64,000 nucleotides of DNA from Micromonospora carbonacea (GTDB lineage Bacteria; Actinomycetota; Actinomycetes; Mycobacteriales; Micromonosporaceae): assembly GCF_014205165.1 (NCBI RefSeq), contig NZ_JACHMZ010000001.1, positions 1,586,001 through 1,650,000 of the forward strand, given 5' to 3'. Made by a program: the position numbers and the translations under genes. Under the pieces are notes generated by a model. It saw only the letters and a program-made list of their open reading frames with translations. It was not told the DNA's origin and searched no databases. Shown piece by piece: positions 29,229 to 39,578 of the stretch (its first letter is position 1; each line of letters begins with the position of its first letter).

Positions 29229-29674
29229 TGACCGACGATCTGGTGCTGGGACGGCAGGTGTGCTTCGCGCTCTACGCCGCGTCGCGCGCCCTCACCGACG
29301 TCTACCGGCCGATCCTCGACGAGTTCGGGCTCACCTACCCGCAGTACCTGGTGCTGCTGGTGCTCTGGGAGCGCGGCGACGACGCGCCCACCGTCTCCGA
29401 GCTGGGCGCCGCCCTGCGGCTGGACTCCGGCACGCTCTCCCCGCTGCTCAAGCGGCTGGAGGCCGCCGGGGTGCTGGTCCGGTCGCGGTCCGCGGCCGAC
29501 GAACGGCGGGTGGAGGTGCGCCTCACCGACGCGGGCCGCGCGCTGCGCGAGCGGATGTGCGGCGTGCCGCTGCGGGTGGCGCTGGCCACCGGGCTCACCG
29601 AGGCCGAGCTGATCGGGCTGCGCGACACCCTCAACCGGGTCACCGAGACGATCCACCGACAGAAGGAGAAGTGA
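29228..29674 (+). CDS. ohrR: Organic-hydroperoxide sensing MarR regulator OhrR
   Basis: 148 aa MarR-family winged helix. The redox cysteine is C12 in RQVCFALYAASR, the OhrR signature; a second cysteine C111 lies near the dimer region, so a disulphide-type (2-Cys) switch is possible. The wing and recognition helix are in LDSGTLSPLLKRLE and RSRSAADERRVEV. GTG 29228 is used because the promoter and operator end 6 nt before it; the GTG at 29195 lies inside the operator. It is coupled to ohr. Confidence 0.92.
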   Translation: MTDDLVLGRQVCFALYAASRALTDVYRPILDEFGLTYPQYLVLLVLWERGDDAPTVSELGAALRLDSGTLSPLLKRLEAAGVLVRSRSAADERRVEVRLTDAGRALRERMCGVPLRVALATGLTEAELIGLRDTLNRVTETIHRQKEK

Positions 29675-29679
29675 TCGCC

Positions 29680-30111
29680 ATGCAGGTCCTCTACACCGCC
29701 AACGCCCGGGCCACCGGCGACGGCCGCGACGGCCACGTCCGCACCTCCGACGGCACCTTCGACCTCGACCTCGCGGTCCCGAAGGAGATGGGCGGCGCGG
29801 GCGGCGCGGCGAACCCGGAGCAGCTCTTCGCCGCCGGCTACGCCGCCTGCTTCCACTCCGCGCTGCGCCTGGTGGCGCGGCGGGCCAAGGCCGACGTCAC
29901 CGGCTCCGTCGTCGGCGCCGAGGTGGGCATCGGCGCCAACGGCAGCGGCGGCTTCGGCCTGGCCGTCACCCTCGTGGTGGACCTGCCGGCCGTCCCCCGG
30001 CCCGCCGCCGAGCAGCTCGTCGAGCAGGCCCACCAGGTCTGCCCCTACTCGAACGCGACCCGGGGCAACGTCGAGGTCGCCCTCACCGTCCGCGAGGCCC
30101 TCGCCGCCTGA
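29680..30111 (+). CDS. ohr: Organic hydroperoxide reductase Ohr
   Basis: 143 aa OsmC-fold thiol peroxidase that reduces organic hydroperoxides. Active-site cysteines C57 (GYAACFHSAL) and C121 (HQVCPYSNATRGN), R16 in GRDGHV and E47 in NPEQLF match the family. ATG 29680 is preferred; GTG 29671, which overlaps the ohrR stop, is in frame but too close to the GGAG at 29665. Controlled by OhrR. This module interrupts the usual hisA-ridA-hisF order. Confidence 0.94.
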   Translation: MQVLYTANARATGDGRDGHVRTSDGTFDLDLAVPKEMGGAGGAANPEQLFAAGYAACFHSALRLVARRAKADVTGSVVGAEVGIGANGSGGFGLAVTLVVDLPAVPRPAAEQLVEQAHQVCPYSNATRGNVEVALTVREALAA

Positions 30112-30206
30112 GCCGTGGCGCGCGGCGTCGGCGCACCCTTCTGCCGCCGCGCGCCGCGCCCCGCCTGACACAGCCCCGACCAGCGACCGAGAGGACGACC
30201 GACACC

Positions 30207-31205
30207 GTGACCGTCAACCGTGAGATCCACCTCGCCTCCCGCCCCGAGGGGTGGCCGACCGCCGACAACTTCCGGCTCGTCGAGACCGAGGTGCCCACCC
30301 CGGGTCCCGGGCAGCTCGTGGTCCGCAACCAGTTCATGTCCGTCGACCCGTACATGCGGGGCCGGATGAACGACGTCAAGTCGTACGTGCCGCCGTTCGC
30401 CCTCGACGCCCCGCTCGACGGCGGCGCGGTCGGCGAGGTGGTGGCCGGCGAGGGCAACGGGATCGGCCCCGGCGACACCGTCCTGCACGGCCTCGGCTGG
30501 CGGGAGTACGCCCTGGTCGACGCCCGGGGAGCCCGCAGGGTCGACCCGACGATCGCCCCGGTGAGCGCCTACCTGGGCGTGCTCGGCATGACCGGGCTGA
30601 CCGCGTACGCCGGCCTGCTCGACGTGGCCGCCATGCAGCCCGGGGAGAGCGTCTTCGTCTCCGGCGCGGCCGGGGCGGTGGGCAGCATGGTCGGCCAGAT
30701 CGCCAAGCTGAAGGGCGCCGCCCTGGTGGTCGGCAGCGCCGGCTCGCCGGCCAAGGTCGAGCGGCTGCGGGCGCTCGGCTTCGACGCCGCGTTCGACTAC
30801 CACGACGGCCCCGTCGCCGACCAGCTCAGGGCCGCCGCCCCGAAGGGGATCGACGTGTACTTCGACAACGTCGGCGGCGAGCACCTGGAGGCCGCGATCG
30901 GCGCGCTGCGCCTGCACGGGCGGGCCGCGATCTGCGGCATGATCGCCCAGTACAACGCCACCGAGCCGCCGGCCGCCCCGCGCAACCTGGCGCAGCTCAT
31001 CGGCAAGCGGCTCACCCTGCGCGGCTTCCTCGTCGGCGACCACGGCCACCTGCGCGACCAGTTCGTCCAGGAGGTCGCCGGCTGGCTGCGCGAGGGCAGG
31101 CTCTCGTACGACGAGACGGTCGTCGACGGCATCGCCGCCGCCCCGGACGCCTTCCTCGGCCTGCTGCGCGGCGAGAACCTCGGCAAGATGCTGGTGCGCC
31201 TGTAA
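30207..31205 (+). CDS. NADP-dependent oxidoreductase (zinc-free MDR, alkenal reductase type)
   Basis: 332 aa medium-chain reductase without zinc ligands. N-terminal GroES-like part with VDPYMRGRM, nucleotide-binding [12 protein letters not shown] at about 152-163 and [13 protein letters not shown], all typical of the prostaglandin/2-alkenal/curcumin reductase subfamily that saturates conjugated carbonyls with NADPH. Such activity would suit the adjoining ohr module, since peroxidised lipids yield alkenals; this link is inferred. GTG 30207. Its TAA stop is the first three bases of repeat R2. Confidence 0.85.
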   Translation: MTVNREIHLASRPEGWPTADNFRLVETEVPTPGPGQLVVRNQFMSVDPYMRGRMNDVKSYVPPFALDAPLDGGAVGEVVAGEGNGIGPGDTVLHGLGWREYALVDARGARRVDPTIAPVSAYLGVLGMTGLTAYAGLLDVAAMQPGESVFVSGAAGAVGSMVGQIAKLKGAALVVGSAGSPAKVERLRALGFDAAFDYHDGPVADQLRAAAPKGIDVYFDNVGGEHLEAAIGALRLHGRAAICGMIAQYNATEPPAAPRNLAQLIGKRLTLRGFLVGDHGHLRDQFVQEVAGWLREGRLSYDETVVDGIAAAPDAFLGLLRGENLGKMLVRL

Positions 31206-31254
31206 GGAAGGGCCCCTTGTTAACGCTTCCGGTAGAGAAGGGTCCCCTTCTCAC
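31203..31254 (-). repeat. Two-hairpin intergenic repeat, copy R2
   Basis: 52 bp, inverted relative to the other copies. Reading the minus strand: GTGAGAAGGGGACCCTTCTC (hairpin 1), a linker TACCGGAAGC, then GTTAACAAGGGGCCCTT and CCTTA. Its last bases form the stop codon of the upstream oxidoreductase. A terminator role is likely. Confidence 0.75.
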
Positions 31255-31268
31255 CCCGCCCCGGAGCC

Positions 31269-31320
31269 GGAGCCGCGTCGCGGAGCCGCGTCGCGGAGCC
31301 GCGTCGCGGAGCCGCGTCGT
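31269..31320. repeat. 13-bp tandem repeat before hisF
   Basis: Four copies of GGAGCCGCGTCGC (the last with one change) in direct tandem, flanked by partial units on both sides, about 80 bp before the hisF promoter. Each unit contains a short palindromic GCGTCGCG. No protein is encoded. Unequal copy number between strains is likely. Confidence 0.8.
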
Positions 31321-31398
31321 GGAGCCGGGTGCGGAGCCGGGCCTGCCCGTCGCCGGTGGTCGGCCTCACGTCGGCGGCCGCCGGGGCGGGCGGGGCGA

Positions 31399-31412
31399 TA
31401 GGCTTCCCGGCA
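31399..31412 (+). promoter_or_regulatory. Leaderless-type promoter of hisF
   Basis: TAGGCT at 31399-31404, 7 nt, ATG at 31412. It gives hisF its own transcript, separate from the hisDCBHA operon from which it is parted by the ohr module. Confidence 0.55.
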
Positions 31413-32179
31413 TGACGGTGGCGGTGCGGGTGATCCCGTGTCTCGACGTGGACGCCGGGCGGGTGGTCAAGGGGGTCAACTTCCTCGACCTGCGCGACGC
31501 CGGCGACCCGGTGGAGCTGGCGGCGGCGTACGACCGGGCGGGCGCGGACGAGCTGACCTTCCTGGACGTGACCGCCTCCTCCAGCGACCGGGGCACCATG
31601 CTCGACGTGGTGCGGCGCACCGCCGAGTCGGTCTTCATCCCGCTCACCGTGGGCGGCGGCGTGCGGCAGGTCGCCGACGTCGACACGCTGCTGCGGGCCG
31701 GGGCCGACAAGGTCGGGGTGAACACCGCGGCCATCGCCCGGCCCGAGCTGATCGCCGAGATCGCCGACCGATTCGGCCGGCAGGTGCTGGTGCTCTCCCT
31801 CGACGTGCGCCGCGCCCCGGCCGGCACCACCACGAGCGGCTTCGAGGTCACCACCCACGGCGGCCGCCGGGGCACCGGGCTCGACGCCGTCGAGTGGGCG
31901 CGGCGCGGCGCCGAGCTGGGCGCGGGGGAGATCCTGCTCAACTCGATGGACGCCGACGGCACGAAGGCCGGCTTCGACCTGGAGCTGATCGGCGCGGTCC
32001 GCGCCGTCGTCGACGTGCCGGTGGTGGCCAGCGGCGGGGCGGGCGAGGTGGCCCACTTCCCGCCGGCCATCGCCGCCGGGGCCGACGCGGTGCTCGCCGC
32101 CAGCGTCTTCCACTTCGGCGAGCTCACCGTCGCCGAGGTCAAGGACGCCCTGCGCGGCTCGGGCCACCCCGTGCGCTGA
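31412..32179 (+). CDS. hisF: Imidazole glycerol phosphate synthase cyclase subunit HisF
   Basis: 255 aa (beta-alpha)8 barrel, the exact usual length. With HisH it closes the imidazole ring and releases AICAR. Catalytic D12 in [14 protein letters not shown]; the second aspartate is in LSLDVRRAP; phosphate-binding loops TVGGGVRQ and [14 protein letters not shown] 31412 follows its -10 box. Separated from hisH by about 3.8 kb and from hisI by about 16 kb. Confidence 0.95.
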   Translation: MTVAVRVIPCLDVDAGRVVKGVNFLDLRDAGDPVELAAAYDRAGADELTFLDVTASSSDRGTMLDVVRRTAESVFIPLTVGGGVRQVADVDTLLRAGADKVGVNTAAIARPELIAEIADRFGRQVLVLSLDVRRAPAGTTTSGFEVTTHGGRRGTGLDAVEWARRGAELGAGEILLNSMDADGTKAGFDLELIGAVRAVVDVPVVASGGAGEVAHFPPAIAAGADAVLAASVFHFGELTVAEVKDALRGSGHPVR

Positions 32180-32299
32180 CCCGCCCCGGCGGCGCCGGGC
32201 GATCCGGTCCCGCCCGTCGTGCGGTGCCGGGCCGACGTGGTGGCGCGGCCCCGTGGCGGCCGCCGGGTCGGTCGACGTCCGATGGCACGCCCTCGCCCG

Positions 32300-32761
32300 T
32301 CAGGGCCGCCCGGAGTGGCCCTCCGGCGAGCGGCGCGGGGCCGGGATCGAGCGGACGGCGTATTCCTGCACGGCGGCGGCGTGCTCGTCCTCGGGGAGGG
32401 TCCACTCGGCGCTGCCCGGGGCGTGCCGGCGGCTCAGCACGCCCTGCACGGTGTCGACGGCGGTGGCCAGGCCGGCGCTCGGCCGGGAGCGCCAGAGCCG
32501 CTCGCCGTCGGGGGTGAGCCGGAACCAGCCGTCGGTCACGCTCACCAGGCCGGCCCCGACGAGCCGGCGGACCGCGGTCTCCACCTCGTGCCGCTCGGGG
32601 ATGGCGTGGTTGAGGTGGTCGGCTGTGGAGAGCACGTCAGTGAGCCGGACGCCCTCGGGGCGTCGGGTGGACGCCGACCTGCGGTGCCGGCCGGCACCGT
32701 TGGCGATCACCAGCGAAACGAAGATCCAGGCATCGGTCCAGCGCCATCCGCTCTCCCCCAT
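32300..32761 (-). CDS. Small winged-helix-like protein, function unknown
   Basis: 153 aa, convergent with hisF. The middle part (about 38-85: LTDVLSTADHLNHAIP, then VETAVRRLVGAGLVSVTDGWFRLTPDGERLW) has the helix-helix-strand pattern of a winged helix with a C-terminal wing, as in PadR- or MarR-like and some enzyme-associated domains. The N-terminus GWRWTDAWIFVSLVIANGAG is hydrophobic. There is no catalytic motif. ATG 32761 was chosen as the first Met. Both the compositional pattern and the domain argue for a real gene. Confidence 0.6.
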   Translation of the reverse strand: MGESGWRWTDAWIFVSLVIANGAGRHRRSASTRRPEGVRLTDVLSTADHLNHAIPERHEVETAVRRLVGAGLVSVTDGWFRLTPDGERLWRSRPSAGLATAVDTVQGVLSRRHAPGSAEWTLPEDEHAAAVQEYAVRSIPAPRRSPEGHSGRP

Positions 32762-32846
32762 GCAGGAATGATGCCGTGCGTCGCCCCCGGAGGAAACACC
32801 TGTTTTTCCGGTACGGGCGTCGCCGCAGCTCAGCGCGGTGACGTGG

Positions 32847-33515
32847 TCACGGTCCGGCGGGGCGTGGCCCGGCGGCCCCCACCTCGACCGGTCCCGCCCC
32901 CGCCGGGTGCGCGTCGACGGTGAACGGGGGCAGGAACAGTTGGGTCAGCGGCCCGATGGCGAGGGCGTACGCGACGGTGCCGACGCCGACGGTGCCGCCG
33001 AGCAGCCAGCCGAGGGCCAGCACGGTGACCTCGATGACGGTGCGGACCAGCCGGACCGACCGGCCGGGGCGGCGCGCCACGTAGCCGGTCATCAGGCCGT
33101 CGCGGGGGCCGGGGCCGAGCCGCGCGCCCAGGTAGAGGGCGGTGGCGGCACCGTTGGCGACGATCCCGACGACCAGCAGCGCCGCCCGTGCCGCCAGCGG
33201 GGCGTCGCCGGGCAGCAGGGCCAGGGTGGCGTCGACCACGAGCCCGATGACCAGCACGTTGCTGACCGTGCCGAGGCCCGGTCGTTGCCGCAGCGGGATC
33301 CACAGCAGCAGCACGAGCGCGCCGACGGCGATGGTGACGGTGCCGAACGACAGCCCGGTCCGCCGGGCGACGCCCTGGTGGAAGACGTCCCACGGGTCGA
33401 GGCCGAGGCCGGAGCGGATCATCAGCGCCATGCTGACGCCGTAGAGGGTCAGCCCCGCGTAGAGCTGGACCAGCCGCCGGGCGGGCCGGTGCCGCAGATT
33501 GCCAATTGCCACCAT
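32847..33515 (-). CDS. YczE-like membrane protein
   Basis: 222 aa with five to six hydrophobic helices. GLTLYGVSMALMIRSGLGLDPWDVFHQG is the typical start of YczE/YitT-like proteins (motif GLGLDPWDVFHQG), and GPRDGLMTGY is another family segment. The function is unknown; homologues are often encoded next to MocR-type regulators, as here. ATG 33515 has TAGGGT 7 nt upstream; the frame extends to 33575, but then it would overlap the regulator's promoter. Divergent from the following gene. Confidence 0.78.
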   Translation of the reverse strand: MVAIGNLRHRPARRLVQLYAGLTLYGVSMALMIRSGLGLDPWDVFHQGVARRTGLSFGTVTIAVGALVLLLWIPLRQRPGLGTVSNVLVIGLVVDATLALLPGDAPLAARAALLVVGIVANGAATALYLGARLGPGPRDGLMTGYVARRPGRSVRLVRTVIEVTVLALGWLLGGTVGVGTVAYALAIGPLTQLFLPPFTVDAHPAGAGPVEVGAAGPRPAGP

Positions 33516-33558
33516 GCATGCCACCCTAGGTGCCAATCCGGCGGTGGGGAGAGCCAAT
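33501..33558. promoter_or_regulatory. yczE/MocR intergenic region with phased GCCAAT repeats
   Basis: Three direct GCCAAT copies at 33501, 33532 and 33553, spaced 31 and 21 bp (whole helical turns), and an inverted ATTGGC at 33600 inside the MocR gene start. The yczE -10 (TAGGGT, 33528-33523 on the minus strand) lies between copies one and two. MocR regulators often bind direct repeats, so this is the likely operator; that assignment is inferred. Confidence 0.55.
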
Positions 33559-33573
33559 ATCGGGAGGGTGGCC

Positions 33574-35031
33574 ATGACGAGCCAGGTGCGTGGGACCCAA
33601 TTGGCTCGGCTCCTCGGGCAGTGGCACGCGCTGCCCGGCCGCCGCCGCAGCCCGGACTACGCCGCGCTCGCCGGCGCCGTCCGGGGGCTGCTCGCCGACG
33701 GCCGGCTGCCCCTGGGGGTGCGCCTGCCGGCCGAGCGGGAGCTGGCCGAGGCGCTGCGGATCAGCCGGACCACGGTGACCGCCGCGTACCGGCAGTTGCG
33801 GGAGAGCGGTCACCTGGCCAGCCGCCGGGGGGCGGGCAGCTGGACGATGCTCCCGGGCACCCACCGGGTGGCCAGCACCGGCCTGTGGACCCCGCTGGAC
33901 GACCGCGACATGATCGACCTCGGGGTGGCCGCGCTGGCCGCGCCGCCCGAGCTGCTGCCCGCCGCCCGGGCCGCCGCCGAGGACCTGCCCCGCTACCTGG
34001 GCGGGGCCGGCTACCACCCGACCGGCGTCATCGAGCTGCGCGAGGCGGTCGCCGCCGGCTACACGGCGCGGGGCCTGCCCACCTCGCCCGACCAGATCAT
34101 GGTCACCAGCGGCACCCAGCACGCGCTGGACCTGGTGCTGCGGCTGGCCCTGGCACCCGGGGGCAACGTGCTGGTCGAGTCGCCGACGTACCCGAACGCC
34201 CTCGCCGCCCTCGCCGCCCGCCGGGCCCGGATCACCACGCACGGCCTGGCCACCGACGCCGCCGGCTGGGACGCCGACCTGCTGCTGGGCAGCCTGCGCC
34301 AGGGGCGGCCGAAGCTGGCCTACCTGATCCCCGACTTCCAGAACCCGACCGGGCACCTGATGCCGGCCGAGCTGCGCGAGCGGGTGGTCGCCGCGGGCCA
34401 CGCCGCCGGCACCGACCTGGTGATCGACGAGTCGTTCGTGGACCTGCCGCTGGACGGCACCGAGCTGCCCCCGCCCGTCGCCACGTTCGACCGGCACTCC
34501 CGGGTGATCTCCATCGGCGGGATGAGCAAGCCCTACTGGGGCGGCCTGCGCATCGGCTGGGTCCGCGCGTCCGCCCCGCAGGTGCAGCGGCTCGCCGCCG
34601 CCCGGGTCGGGGTGGACATGGCCAGCCCGGTGCTCGACCAGCTCGTCGCGGTCCACCTGCTCGCCGACGCGCCGGCCATCGTGGCCGCCCGCCGCACCCA
34701 GCTCGCCGCCCAGCGCGACGCCCTGACCGACGCGCTCGCGCGCCGCCTGCCCGACTGGCGGGTCACCGCGCCGCGCGGCGGGGTGACGCTCTGGGTGGAG
34801 CTGGACGGGCCGATCTCCAGCGCGCTGGCCCGCGCCGCCGAGGAGGTCGGCGTACGGCTGGCCCCCGGTCCCCGGTTCGGCCTGGACGGCACCCTCGAAC
34901 GCTTCCTGCGGCTGCCGTTCACGCTGCCCGCCGCGGACCTCGCGGAGGCCGTCGGGCGGCTCGCGGCGGTCCGCTACGACCTGGACCGCGCCGGCCGCCC
35001 GCGCTGGCAGGAGCCGGCCGTCATCGCCTGA
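33574..35031 (+). CDS. MocR family regulator (GntR wHTH plus aminotransferase-like domain), YczR-like
   Basis: 485 aa. N-terminal GntR winged helix (about 20-90: LPLGVRLPAERELAEALRIS, with RTTVTAAYRQL as the recognition helix), a linker, then a fold-type I aminotransferase-like domain that binds PLP: SPTYPNALAALA, DFQNPTGHLMP, and the PLP lysine in GGMSKPYWGGLRIGW. MocR proteins sense PLP or amino-compounds. The divergent yczE-like gene suggests membership of the YczE-linked subgroup. ATG 33574 has GGGAGG 6 nt upstream. Its target is most likely yczE and itself. Confidence 0.88.
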   Translation: MTSQVRGTQLARLLGQWHALPGRRRSPDYAALAGAVRGLLADGRLPLGVRLPAERELAEALRISRTTVTAAYRQLRESGHLASRRGAGSWTMLPGTHRVASTGLWTPLDDRDMIDLGVAALAAPPELLPAARAAAEDLPRYLGGAGYHPTGVIELREAVAAGYTARGLPTSPDQIMVTSGTQHALDLVLRLALAPGGNVLVESPTYPNALAALAARRARITTHGLATDAAGWDADLLLGSLRQGRPKLAYLIPDFQNPTGHLMPAELRERVVAAGHAAGTDLVIDESFVDLPLDGTELPPPVATFDRHSRVISIGGMSKPYWGGLRIGWVRASAPQVQRLAAARVGVDMASPVLDQLVAVHLLADAPAIVAARRTQLAAQRDALTDALARRLPDWRVTAPRGGVTLWVELDGPISSALARAAEEVGVRLAPGPRFGLDGTLERFLRLPFTLPAADLAEAVGRLAAVRYDLDRAGRPRWQEPAVIA

Positions 35032-35105
35032 CCGCCCGCGCCCGCGCGGTCCACCGATCCGGCCGAACCCGGCCGCCCGGGCCCCGGGGTTGGGAGACTG
35101 CGGGG

Positions 35106-36410
35106 GTGCGCAGCGGGGGATGGTCGCTCGGCGTGCGACCCGGCGCGCCCGGCTCGCGCACCACCCGGCTGGAGCTCTTCTACGACCTGGTCTTCGTGTA
35201 CGCGTTCCTCAACGTCACCACGCTGACCGTGCACGACCCGAGCCCCGTCAACCTGTGCCGCTGCCTGCTCGTGCTGGGGCTGCTGTGGTGGTGCTGGACG
35301 GGCTTCGCCGGGCTCGGCAACGCCGTCCGCGCCGACCAGGGGATCCTGCCGCTGGTCGGCTTCGTGACGGTCGCCGCGACCTTCCTGCTGGCCCTGAGCA
35401 TGCCGGGCGCGTTCACGGACCGGCCCGGCGGGCTGAACGGCCCGCTGGTCTTCGCGGGCTGCTACTTCCTGGTCCGCGCCGCGCAGCTCGCGGTCCTCGG
35501 CTGGGTGGCCCGGGGCGACCCGGTCCGGCTGCGCCGCTGGGCGTGGCTCGCCGGGCTGCCGGTGGTCGCGGCGGCCCTGCTCGTCGCGGCCGCGCTGGTG
35601 CCGCCGTGGATCGCCCACGACGGCACGGCGACGGCCCTGCAACTGGCCCTCTGGGCCGCCGCGCTGACCCTGGAGTACGTGGCCGGGACGAGCCTCGGCG
35701 GCGCGTACTGGGTGGTGGTGTCGGCGGGGCACTGGGCGGAGCGGCACGCCCTGATGGTGCTGATCGCGCTCGGCGAGTCGATCATCGCGTTGGGGCTGGG
35801 CTCGAAGTTCGTCACCGGGCTGCCGCTGACCTGGCCGGTGGTGGTGGCCGCGGTGAGCGGCATCGCGATCGCCGCGACGCTGTGGTGGGCGTACTTCGAC
35901 GTCCTGGCGCTCGCCGTCGAGCAGGCGCTGCACCGGGCCCGCGACCCGGTCGCGCGGGCCCGGCTGGCCCGCGACGTGTACACGTACCTGCACCTGCCGA
36001 TCATCGCCGGGGTGATCTTCTTCGCCCTCGGGATCAAGGACCTGCTCGTCGAGGCGGCGGATCCGACCTCGCCGGCCTGGGGCGAGCCGCTGGGGGCGTT
36101 CTGGATCCTCGTCCTCTACGGCGGGGTCGGCCTCTACCTGCTCAGCCTCGTCGCCTGCGGGGTGCGGGCGCTGCGGGTGCTGCGCTGGCCGCCGGTGGTC
36201 GCGGTGGCGGTGCTGGCCGGGCTGTCGCCGGTGGCCGCCCGGATCGGGGCCCTGCACGCGCTGCTGCTGCTGGGGGCGGTCTGCGTGGTGCTGACGGTGG
36301 TGGAGACCCGGGGGGAGGGACGTCGCCGGCACCGGGTCCGCCAGTTGGCGCTGGCGGAGCAGGCCGAGGCCGAGGCCGAGGCGAGCCGGTGGCGCGCCGG
36401 GCACCTGTGA
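35106..36410 (+). CDS. Low-temperature-requirement A (LtrA) family membrane protein
   Basis: 434 aa with about 11-12 hydrophobic helices. Begins with RTTRLELFYDLVFVYAF, the LtrA signature, and continues with ALGESIIALGLG and HLPIIAGVIFFALG. The name comes from a Listeria low-temperature mutant; the molecular function is unknown. GTG 35106 has GAGACT 6 nt upstream, weakly like a leaderless promoter. The C-terminal 40 residues are charged (Glu/Arg) and cytoplasmic. The open frame runs far upstream, but that is GC-driven. Confidence 0.82.
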   Translation: MRSGGWSLGVRPGAPGSRTTRLELFYDLVFVYAFLNVTTLTVHDPSPVNLCRCLLVLGLLWWCWTGFAGLGNAVRADQGILPLVGFVTVAATFLLALSMPGAFTDRPGGLNGPLVFAGCYFLVRAAQLAVLGWVARGDPVRLRRWAWLAGLPVVAAALLVAAALVPPWIAHDGTATALQLALWAAALTLEYVAGTSLGGAYWVVVSAGHWAERHALMVLIALGESIIALGLGSKFVTGLPLTWPVVVAAVSGIAIAATLWWAYFDVLALAVEQALHRARDPVARARLARDVYTYLHLPIIAGVIFFALGIKDLLVEAADPTSPAWGEPLGAFWILVLYGGVGLYLLSLVACGVRALRVLRWPPVVAVAVLAGLSPVAARIGALHALLLLGAVCVVLTVVETRGEGRRRHRVRQLALAEQAEAEAEASRWRAGHL

Positions 36411-36559
36411 GCCGGGCCGCTGCCGTCGCGTGCCGACCGGGCGGCCAGGCGACGGATCGACGGGGCGACGGAGTGACCGGCGGCCGGGCGAGGGAGCGGC
36501 CGGGCGACCGGCGGCCGTGCCCCGGGACGGTGGGGCACGGCCGCCGGCGGGTCGCCGGC

Positions 36560-38386
<1,827 letters not shown>

Positions 38387-38414
38387 CGCTGTAGCCGCCT
38401 TCGGGGGGTGGAGG

Positions 38415-38430
38415 CGTGACGGGGGTCACG
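38415..38430. promoter_or_regulatory. CRP-like palindrome before the acyl-CoA synthetase gene
   Basis: CGTGAC-GGGG-GTCACG, perfect 6-bp arms, containing GTGA-N6-TCAC, which fits the core of CRP/FNR-family sites. It lies between the divergent-free upstream region and the ATG at 38386. cAMP-receptor control of fatty-acid genes is known in actinobacteria; this site is a prediction. Confidence 0.45.
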
Positions 38431-38509
38431 TCGTTTGCGGTTACCGAAGGGTATTGCCTGCACCGCGCATCGGCTAGTCCTCGCGCCGGCCCGCCGGGCC
38501 CGACGCCGG

Positions 38510-39451
38510 TCAGGCGTACCGGGCGGCCCGCAGCGACCAGTCGTAGGTGGCCCGGACCCAGTTGCGGCGGGCCGCCAGGAACGAGCGCAGCGCCGGGTCG
38601 TCGTCGCGCAGGGCCGCCTCCCGCTCGGCGTAGCGCGCCAGGGCCCGGTTGAACCGGTCGGCCGCCGCCCGCAGCGCCGCCGGCTCGCCCCGGCCGGTCT
38701 CCGCCGCGATCGCGCTGACCAGGTTGTGCGCGTCCGGCCCCGCCCGGTTCTCCTTCCCGTACGAGAACAGGTCGTTGCACCAGCAGACCAGGTCCGCCGC
38801 CAGGGTCTCGACGTCGACGAGCGCCGGCTCGGCGCGGCGGTCCGCCTCCGGCGGCGCGTCGTACGCGAGGTCGGTCAGGGTGAACGCGGGATGCACCGCC
38901 CCGGTGTGCCGGCGCAGCGCGACGTACTCGGCCACGCCGGGCACCCGGCCGTGCTCCCGGTTCGCCGCCTCCCACAGCAGGGCCAGCAGGTAGTCGCGCA
39001 GCTGGCCGACGAAGCGCAGCAGCAGCGGCGCACGCCCGTGGGCCCGGATCCGGCGGCAGAGGTCGTCCAGCGCGGCGCCCAGCGGGCAGCCGGCCGGGGC
39101 GACGCCCGGGGCGCCGTGCCGGTCCAGCACCGCGAGCAGGTCGGCCACGACCGGGGCGAGCCGGGTGGGCGCGTCGCCGAGCCCGTCGTCGTCGCAGGCG
39201 TCGTCGACGACGAAGAGCCAGGTGATCAGGTCGGTGAGCAGCCGCAGCCGGTCGTCGGGCGCGTCCGGGCAGGTGCGCCCGGCCAGCTCGGCGGCGCCGG
39301 CGTGCCGCAGCCGGTGCATCCGGCGTCCGTTGGTGATCAGGCCGAACGCCTGCGCCCAGCCCAGGCTCTGCGCGGCGGCCAGATCGGTGCCGGCGTGCCG
39401 GCACGGAGGAAACGGTGGCTCGTCCAGGGCAGAGACCGCGAAGCTCCGCAC
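38510..39451 (-). CDS. Class I terpene synthase (sesquiterpene cyclase type)
   Basis: 313 aa alpha-domain terpene cyclase. The aspartate-rich metal motif is DDACD at 83-87 (FVVDDACDDDG), the NSE triad is NDLFSYGKE at 226-234, the pyrophosphate-sensor Arg is about R180 (VALRRHTG), and the C-terminal RY pair is at 311-312. This set predicts a Mg-dependent cyclase of a linear prenyl diphosphate, probably farnesyl-PP by size; the product cannot be told from sequence. GTG 39451 has AGGGGG upstream. There is no P450, prenyl transferase or other terpenoid gene adjacent. Confidence 0.88.
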   Translation of the reverse strand: MRSFAVSALDEPPFPPCRHAGTDLAAAQSLGWAQAFGLITNGRRMHRLRHAGAAELAGRTCPDAPDDRLRLLTDLITWLFVVDDACDDDGLGDAPTRLAPVVADLLAVLDRHGAPGVAPAGCPLGAALDDLCRRIRAHGRAPLLLRFVGQLRDYLLALLWEAANREHGRVPGVAEYVALRRHTGAVHPAFTLTDLAYDAPPEADRRAEPALVDVETLAADLVCWCNDLFSYGKENRAGPDAHNLVSAIAAETGRGEPAALRAAADRFNRALARYAEREAALRDDDPALRSFLAARRNWVRATYDWSLRAARYA

Positions 39452-39509
39452 GTCACCCCCTGCCGGGTTGGGCCACCCCGAGTGGGGCGACCGGCCGAGG
39501 GTACGCCAG

Positions 39510-39525
39510 ATGAATAGATATTCAT
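39510..39525. promoter_or_regulatory. AT-rich palindrome upstream of the terpene synthase
   Basis: ATGAATA-GA-TATTCAT, perfect 7-bp arms with a 2-bp centre, 60 bp before the terpene synthase start. An AT-rich island of this kind stands out in a very GC-rich region and is typical of a repressor operator near a promoter. The cognate regulator is not identifiable. Confidence 0.55.
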
Positions 39526-39578
39526 AGCTCGACCGAACGGTTGGCCAGCTCTCCTGGCGACCGTTCCCGCACAGCGGG

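Noticed and set aside
31263..31332. CRISPR-like array before hisF
   Set aside because: Units are 13 bp in direct tandem without spacers, and there are no cas genes.
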